From an uncultured Clostridia bacterium (GTDB lineage: Bacteria > Bacillota > Clostridia > Oscillospirales > Oscillospiraceae), in contig CAMWTG010000109.1 of NCBI GenBank assembly GCA_947177115.1, positions 1-8,336 on the forward strand: a stretch of 8,336 nucleotides of DNA. The letters run 5' to 3'. Of the stretch, positions 5,221 to 8,336 are shown in pieces (position 1 is the stretch's first letter; the number at the start of each line of letters is the position of its first letter). The position numbers and the translations under genes were made by a program. The notes beneath the pieces were generated by a model. That model was not told the DNA's origin, searched no databases, and saw only the letters and a program-made list of their open reading frames with translations.

Positions 5221-5241
5221 GTTGTCCGGAGGGGTGAGGCT

Positions 5242-5961
5242 GTGGCGGAAAACCTGGATCAGGGTCCCCGGCTGCGGGCCATTGCGGCGCTGGTTCCGGA
5301 GGGCTGCGGGTGTCTGGCGGACATCGGTACCGACCACGGCTATATCCCCGTGTCCCTGCTGCTGGAGGGGCGGGTCAGGAGGGCCGTGGCGGCTGACATT
5401 GGGGTGCTACCGCTGGACCACGCCCGGCGGACTGCCGCACAGTATGGCGTGAAGGAGGGCCTGGATTTCCGGTTAGGGGACGGGCTGTCCGTTCTGGAGC
5501 CGGGGGAGGCGGACGCGGTCGTTATTGCCGGAATGGGCGGCGATGCCATCACGGAGATCCTTGCCGCCGCGCCATGGAGCCGTGCGGGGCCTCTGCTGCT
5601 GCTCCAGCCTATGAGCAAAGCGGAGGCGCTGCGCGCCTGGCTGCCGGAGAACGGGTACGCGGTCTTCCATGAGGAACTGGTCCAGGATAAGGGGGTGCTG
5701 TACCCCATCCTGACGGTACGGGGCGGTGAAATGCCGCCCGCGTCTGAGGTCCAGGCCTGGGGCGGGTTCCTGCTGGAGGAAGACCCGTTATGGGGGCTTT
5801 ACATAGCGGACAGGCTGCTGCGTCTGCGCCGGGCGGCGGCGGGGCTGGAAAAGGCCCGGGATCCGGCTCTGGCGGGAAAACGGGAAAAACTTCTGGGCGT
5901 GATCGCCCGGCTGGAAGAAAAGGAAAGGGAGTGGGAACATGCCAACGCTGCGGGAAATTGA
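5242..5961 (+). CDS. trmK: tRNA (adenine(22)-N(1))-methyltransferase TrmK, 239 aa
   Basis: TrmK uses SAM to methylate N1 of adenine 22 in the D-arm of certain tRNAs. The Rossmann-fold N-terminal domain shows ADIGTDHGYIP at 26-36 (SAM motif I with the family DHGYIP signature), GDGL at 79-82, IAGMGG at 95-100 and LQP at 121-123. The C-terminal part from about 185 is helical and charged, fitting the coiled-coil arm of the B. subtilis enzyme (238 aa). I take the GTG at 5242, preceded by GGAGGGG at 7 bases. The frame is open to an ATG at 5176, but that lacks a ribosome site and would place the terminator hairpin inside the gene. Its 3' end overlaps nif3 by 23 bases, as in the conserved yqfN-yqfO pair. 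Confidence 0.93.
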   Translation: MAENLDQGPRLRAIAALVPEGCGCLADIGTDHGYIPVSLLLEGRVRRAVAADIGVLPLDHARRTAAQYGVKEGLDFRLGDGLSVLEPGEADAVVIAGMGGDAITEILAAAPWSRAGPLLLLQPMSKAEALRAWLPENGYAVFHEELVQDKGVLYPILTVRGGEMPPASEVQAWGGFLLEEDPLWGLYIADRLLRLRRAAAGLEKARDPALAGKREKLLGVIARLEEKEREWEHANAAGN

Positions 5962-6721
5962 GAGCGCCCTGTGCCAGCTGGCCCCTAAGGAAAGCGCCAT
6001 GGAGGGAGACAATGTGGGCTTCCTCATCGGCAGGCCGGACCGGGAGGCCACAAGGATCCTGGTGGCTCTGGATGTCACGGAGGATGTGGCGATGGAGGCC
6101 GCGGAGTGGGGCGCAAACCTGATCGTGGCCCACCATCCGGTGATGAACTGCGCCTGGAGCCCCGTGCAGGATATCCGGGACGACAAGCCTCAGGGGCGGC
6201 TGTTTCTCAAGCTGATCGAGAACGGCATTGCCGCCATCTGTATGCACACCAACCTGGACCGGGCCGGGGGCGGCGTTAATGATGCCCTGGCGGCGCGGCT
6301 GGGGCTGGAGCAGGTGGAAAAGCTGCCGGGGGGAGATGATGTCCTCCGGGTGGGCGTACTGCCGGGGGAGATGGCATTACCGGATTTCCTGCAATGGGTG
6401 AAGGCTGCGATAAGTCCCAACGGCATTCGGTTTGCGGATGGGGGAAAGCCCATCCGGCGGGTAGCGGTAGGCGGCGGAGCATGCGGCGGGTATCTGTGGG
6501 CGGCGGCGGAGAACGGCTGTGATGCCTTTGTTACCTCCGACCTGAAATATAACCAGTTTATGGATGCCCGGGACCTGGGTCTGACAGTCCTTGACGCGGG
6601 GCATTTTCCAACGGAGGACGTGGTGTGCCCGGTGCTGGTGAAATACCTGGAGGAGACGTTCCCGAGGGTGAAGATCAAAAAATCCGCCATGCATAAGGAG
6701 GCCGTTCAATATTACGTTTGA
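5939..6721 (+). CDS. Nif3-like dinuclear metal centre protein (YqfO/YbgI family), 260 aa
   Basis: Members form hexameric toroids with two metal ions per subunit. Some databases call them GTP cyclohydrolase type 2, but the cellular role is unsettled. Family motifs are EGDNVGFLIG at 22-31, VAHHPVM at 63-69 with metal ligands H65 and H66, MHTNLDRAGGGVNDAL at 102-117 with D107, and GHFPTE at 221-226 with H222 and E226, so the metal site looks intact. At 260 residues it is the short form like E. coli YbgI and lacks the central PII-like insertion of B. subtilis YqfO (about 370 aa). The ATG lies inside the end of trmK (23-base overlap), with AAGGAAAGGGAG upstream, which implies translational coupling. 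The phosphatase gene follows after 24 bases. Confidence 0.93.
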   Translation: MPTLREIESALCQLAPKESAMEGDNVGFLIGRPDREATRILVALDVTEDVAMEAAEWGANLIVAHHPVMNCAWSPVQDIRDDKPQGRLFLKLIENGIAAICMHTNLDRAGGGVNDALAARLGLEQVEKLPGGDDVLRVGVLPGEMALPDFLQWVKAAISPNGIRFADGGKPIRRVAVGGGACGGYLWAAAENGCDAFVTSDLKYNQFMDARDLGLTVLDAGHFPTEDVVCPVLVKYLEETFPRVKIKKSAMHKEAVQYYV

Positions 6722-6745
6722 TTCCTTCCGGAACAGGAGGCTGAG

Positions 6746-7429
6746 ATGCACTATGTGATGGCCGACCTCCACGGAGAATATGACCGTTACCGGCGGATGC
6801 TGGTCCGGACCGGCTTTTCGGCAGCGGATACCCTCTATATCCTGGGAGACGTGGTAGATCGGGGAGGCGTTGGCGGGGTGGACATCCTGCTGGACGTGAT
6901 GAAGCGGGGGAACGTGGTCATGCTGCTGGGCAACCACGAGGCCATGTGCCTCAAGGCGATAGACCAGCCCGGTAACGAGCGGGCTGTTAACCACTGGCGG
7001 CGGAACGGGGGCCAGGTCACCTACGACAACCTTTTCCGCCTGAGCGCAGAGAAAAGGGAGCGGGTGCTGGATTTTCTCCGTACCCGCCCGGACCATCTGG
7101 ACCTGGAGCTTGATGGCAGGCGGTTCCACCTGGTCCACGGTTTCCCGGCGGACAATACCTATGACCGTATCTGGCTGCGGCCTGGTCCGGAGGCTGTGAG
7201 CCCCTTCCCGGATGGCAGGACCGTTGTAGCGGGACATACGCCGGTCTGTGAGCTGTGGGGATATGACGATGAGGAGATGGAGCGCTACCTGCGGGGGCTA
7301 CCCGATGGGCAGCTGCGTATTTTCCATGGAAAAGGATACATTGATCTGGACTGCGCCTGCGGCTACGGCATCCCTCAGCGGCGGCTGGCCTGCCTGCGGC
7401 TGGAGGATATGGCGGAGTTCTATGAATGA
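6746..7429 (+). CDS. PPP-family serine/threonine phosphatase-like metallophosphoesterase, 227 aa
   Basis: A single-domain calcineurin-like phosphoesterase close to bacterial PPP phosphatases such as lambda phosphatase and PrpA/PrpB (about 220 aa). All metal and catalytic motifs are present in order: DLHGE with D7 and H9, GDVVDRGG at 34-41 with D35 and R39, GNHEAM at 62-67 with N63 and H64, LVHG with H131, and AGHTP with H164. It should bind two metals and remove phosphate from phosphoproteins or small molecules; diadenosine tetraphosphate hydrolysis is a known alternative in this group. The C-terminus has a DCACGYG segment at 202-208. No signal peptide, so cytoplasmic. The ATG has AGGAGG at 5 bases and lies 24 bases after nif3, so it is likely in the trmK operon. 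Confidence 0.9.
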   Translation: MHYVMADLHGEYDRYRRMLVRTGFSAADTLYILGDVVDRGGVGGVDILLDVMKRGNVVMLLGNHEAMCLKAIDQPGNERAVNHWRRNGGQVTYDNLFRLSAEKRERVLDFLRTRPDHLDLELDGRRFHLVHGFPADNTYDRIWLRPGPEAVSPFPDGRTVVAGHTPVCELWGYDDEEMERYLRGLPDGQLRIFHGKGYIDLDCACGYGIPQRRLACLRLEDMAEFYE

Positions 7430-7486
7430 AAGAATACTTTTTGAAAGAACCACACATTAATTCCAATTAAAAAGGAGAGCAATCAT

Positions 7487-8221
7487 ATGTCTGGACATTC
7501 CAAATGGCACAATATTCAAAAAACCAAGGGCGCGGCGGACGCCAAACGTTCTCAGGTTTTCACCAAGATCGCCCGGGAAATGATCGTGGCAGTCAAAGAG
7601 GGCGGCAGCGGCGACCCCAACAATAACTCCCGCCTGGCTACCGTCATTGCCAAGGCCAAGGCCGCCAATATGCCCAATGACAACATCAAGCGCACCATTG
7701 ACAAGGCGCTGGGTTCCGGCAACACCGACAGCTTTGAGAAGGTGGTCTATGAGGGCTATGGTCCCTGCGGCGTGGCCGTCATTGTAGAGGCACTGACCGA
7801 CAACCGCAACCGCACCGCCCCCGAGGTCCGCCATCTCTTCGACAAGTACGGCGGAAACATGGGCGCTACCGGCTGCGTCAGCTGGAGCTTTGACCGCAAG
7901 GGGGTCATTGTTATTGACAATGAGGAAGGCGATTTGGATGAGGAAACCGTTATGATGGACGCGCTGGACTGCGGCGCGGCGGATTTCGAGGCCGATGGAG
8001 ACGTGTTCGAAATCACCACAGATCCTGATAACTTTAATGCCGTTACCGCCGCTATGGAGGCCAAGGGCTACGTCTTTGCTGAGGCGGCCATTGAGATGGT
8101 GCCCCAGAACTACATCAAGCTCACCGGCGAGGATGATATCAAGAACATGACCAAGATGATCGACTTGTTGGAGGATAACGATGATGTCCAGAACGTCTGG
8201 CACAATTGGGAGCAGGAGTAA
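7487..8221 (+). CDS. yebC: YebC/PmpR/TACO1-family regulatory protein, 244 aa
   Basis: The N-terminus MSGHSKWHNIQKTKGAADAKR is the family signature, followed by SQVFTKIAREM. Domain 2 contains YEGYGPCGVAVIVEALTDNRNRTAPEVRH (about 88-116), and GGNMGATGCVSWSFDRKG at 122-139 leads into the third, acidic domain. Length is typical (about 240-250) and the protein appears complete. Family members have been described as transcriptional regulators (PmpR); bacterial and mitochondrial (TACO1) members have also been linked to relief of ribosome stalling at proline-rich stretches. It belongs to the HSKW (B. subtilis YrbC-like) branch rather than the GRKW (YeeI-like) branch. The ATG has AAAGGAG at 9 bases. 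It starts 57 bases after the phosphatase gene, with no convincing promoter between. Confidence 0.96.
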   Translation: MSGHSKWHNIQKTKGAADAKRSQVFTKIAREMIVAVKEGGSGDPNNNSRLATVIAKAKAANMPNDNIKRTIDKALGSGNTDSFEKVVYEGYGPCGVAVIVEALTDNRNRTAPEVRHLFDKYGGNMGATGCVSWSFDRKGVIVIDNEEGDLDEETVMMDALDCGAADFEADGDVFEITTDPDNFNAVTAAMEAKGYVFAEAAIEMVPQNYIKLTGEDDIKNMTKMIDLLEDNDDVQNVWHNWEQE

Positions 8222-8269
8222 GCCGGTTGGATCATCTGCTGCTTTTTGAATCGTTTTGACTATAGAAGC

Positions 8270-8301
8270 GGCGGCCCTCTCCACGGGGCGCCCGGTGTTT
8301 T
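8270..8301 (+). terminator. Possible intrinsic terminator after yebC
   Basis: GGCGGCCC (8270-8277) can pair with GGGGCGCC (8285-8292) with one mismatch and a 7-base loop, followed after CGGTG by only four Ts. The T tract is short and displaced, so this is weak. Confidence 0.3.
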
Positions 8302-8309
8302 GAAAACAC
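8295..8309. repeat. 15-base odd palindrome downstream of yebC
   Basis: GTGTTTT and AAAACAC flank a single central G, giving seven perfectly matched pairs. With a 1-base centre it cannot be an RNA hairpin of that form, so a protein-binding site for a gene beyond the window is possible. Confidence 0.45.
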
Positions 8310-8336
8310 ATTATTGTTTGGGTGTTGTCCGGGCGG

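Noticed and set aside
5176..5241. Upstream ATG adding 22 residues to TrmK
   Set aside because: It has no ribosome site, the added residues contain the terminator hairpin, and the family N-terminus starts at the GTG at 5242.
7441..7470. TTGAAA followed by AATTAA as a yebC promoter
   Set aside because: The -10 matches only 3 of 6 consensus bases at an acceptable spacing, so this is no better than chance.
7457..8311. 284-codon minus-strand frame opposite yebC
   Set aside because: It is antisense to a full-length, highly conserved YebC protein with no supporting start signal.

Overview
The window looks like chromosomal core sequence from a GC-rich, endospore-forming member of the Clostridia. 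A gut Oscillospiraceae/Flavonifractor-like organism is my best guess, inferred from gene content, base composition and strong AGGAGG-type ribosome binding sites. The key evidence is a clear sporulation sigma factor SigG followed by a YlmC/YmxH-family sporulation protein. Close by is the Firmicute pair trmK-nif3 (yqfN-yqfO in Bacillus). I see no mobile element, CRISPR array, rRNA or tRNA.

Minus strand, left part (1-2835): a 753-residue aconitase-superfamily hydratase (574-2835) is followed 11 bases downstream by a class I SAM-dependent methyltransferase (1-562) that runs off the window edge. They probably form one operon driven by a sigma-A-type promoter at 2990-2962.

Divergent control region (2836-3242): about 400 bases with no credible gene. 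It holds that promoter, a weak plus-strand promoter and several perfect inverted repeats.

Plus strand, right part (3243-8336): an unrecognised 77-residue protein ends at a strong intrinsic terminator. Then come sigG and ylmC/ymxH; a stand-alone DUF1858 CxxC protein with its own promoter and terminator; trmK and nif3 with overlapping ends; a PPP-family metallophosphatase; and yebC. The sigG-ylmC block belongs to forespore development. The trmK-nif3-phosphatase-yebC block is housekeeping (tRNA modification, metal-binding Nif3 protein, dephosphorylation, translation or transcription factor).

I do not find a wholly new multi-gene system. The most interesting signals are regulatory. The sigG leader has a hairpin that would cover its ribosome binding site, a GTG start and a candidate sigma-F/G promoter whose start point would remove one arm of that hairpin. 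The DUF1858 promoter lies inside a perfect 9-bp inverted repeat. The region between the hydratase and the 77-residue gene is packed with overlapping inverted repeats.
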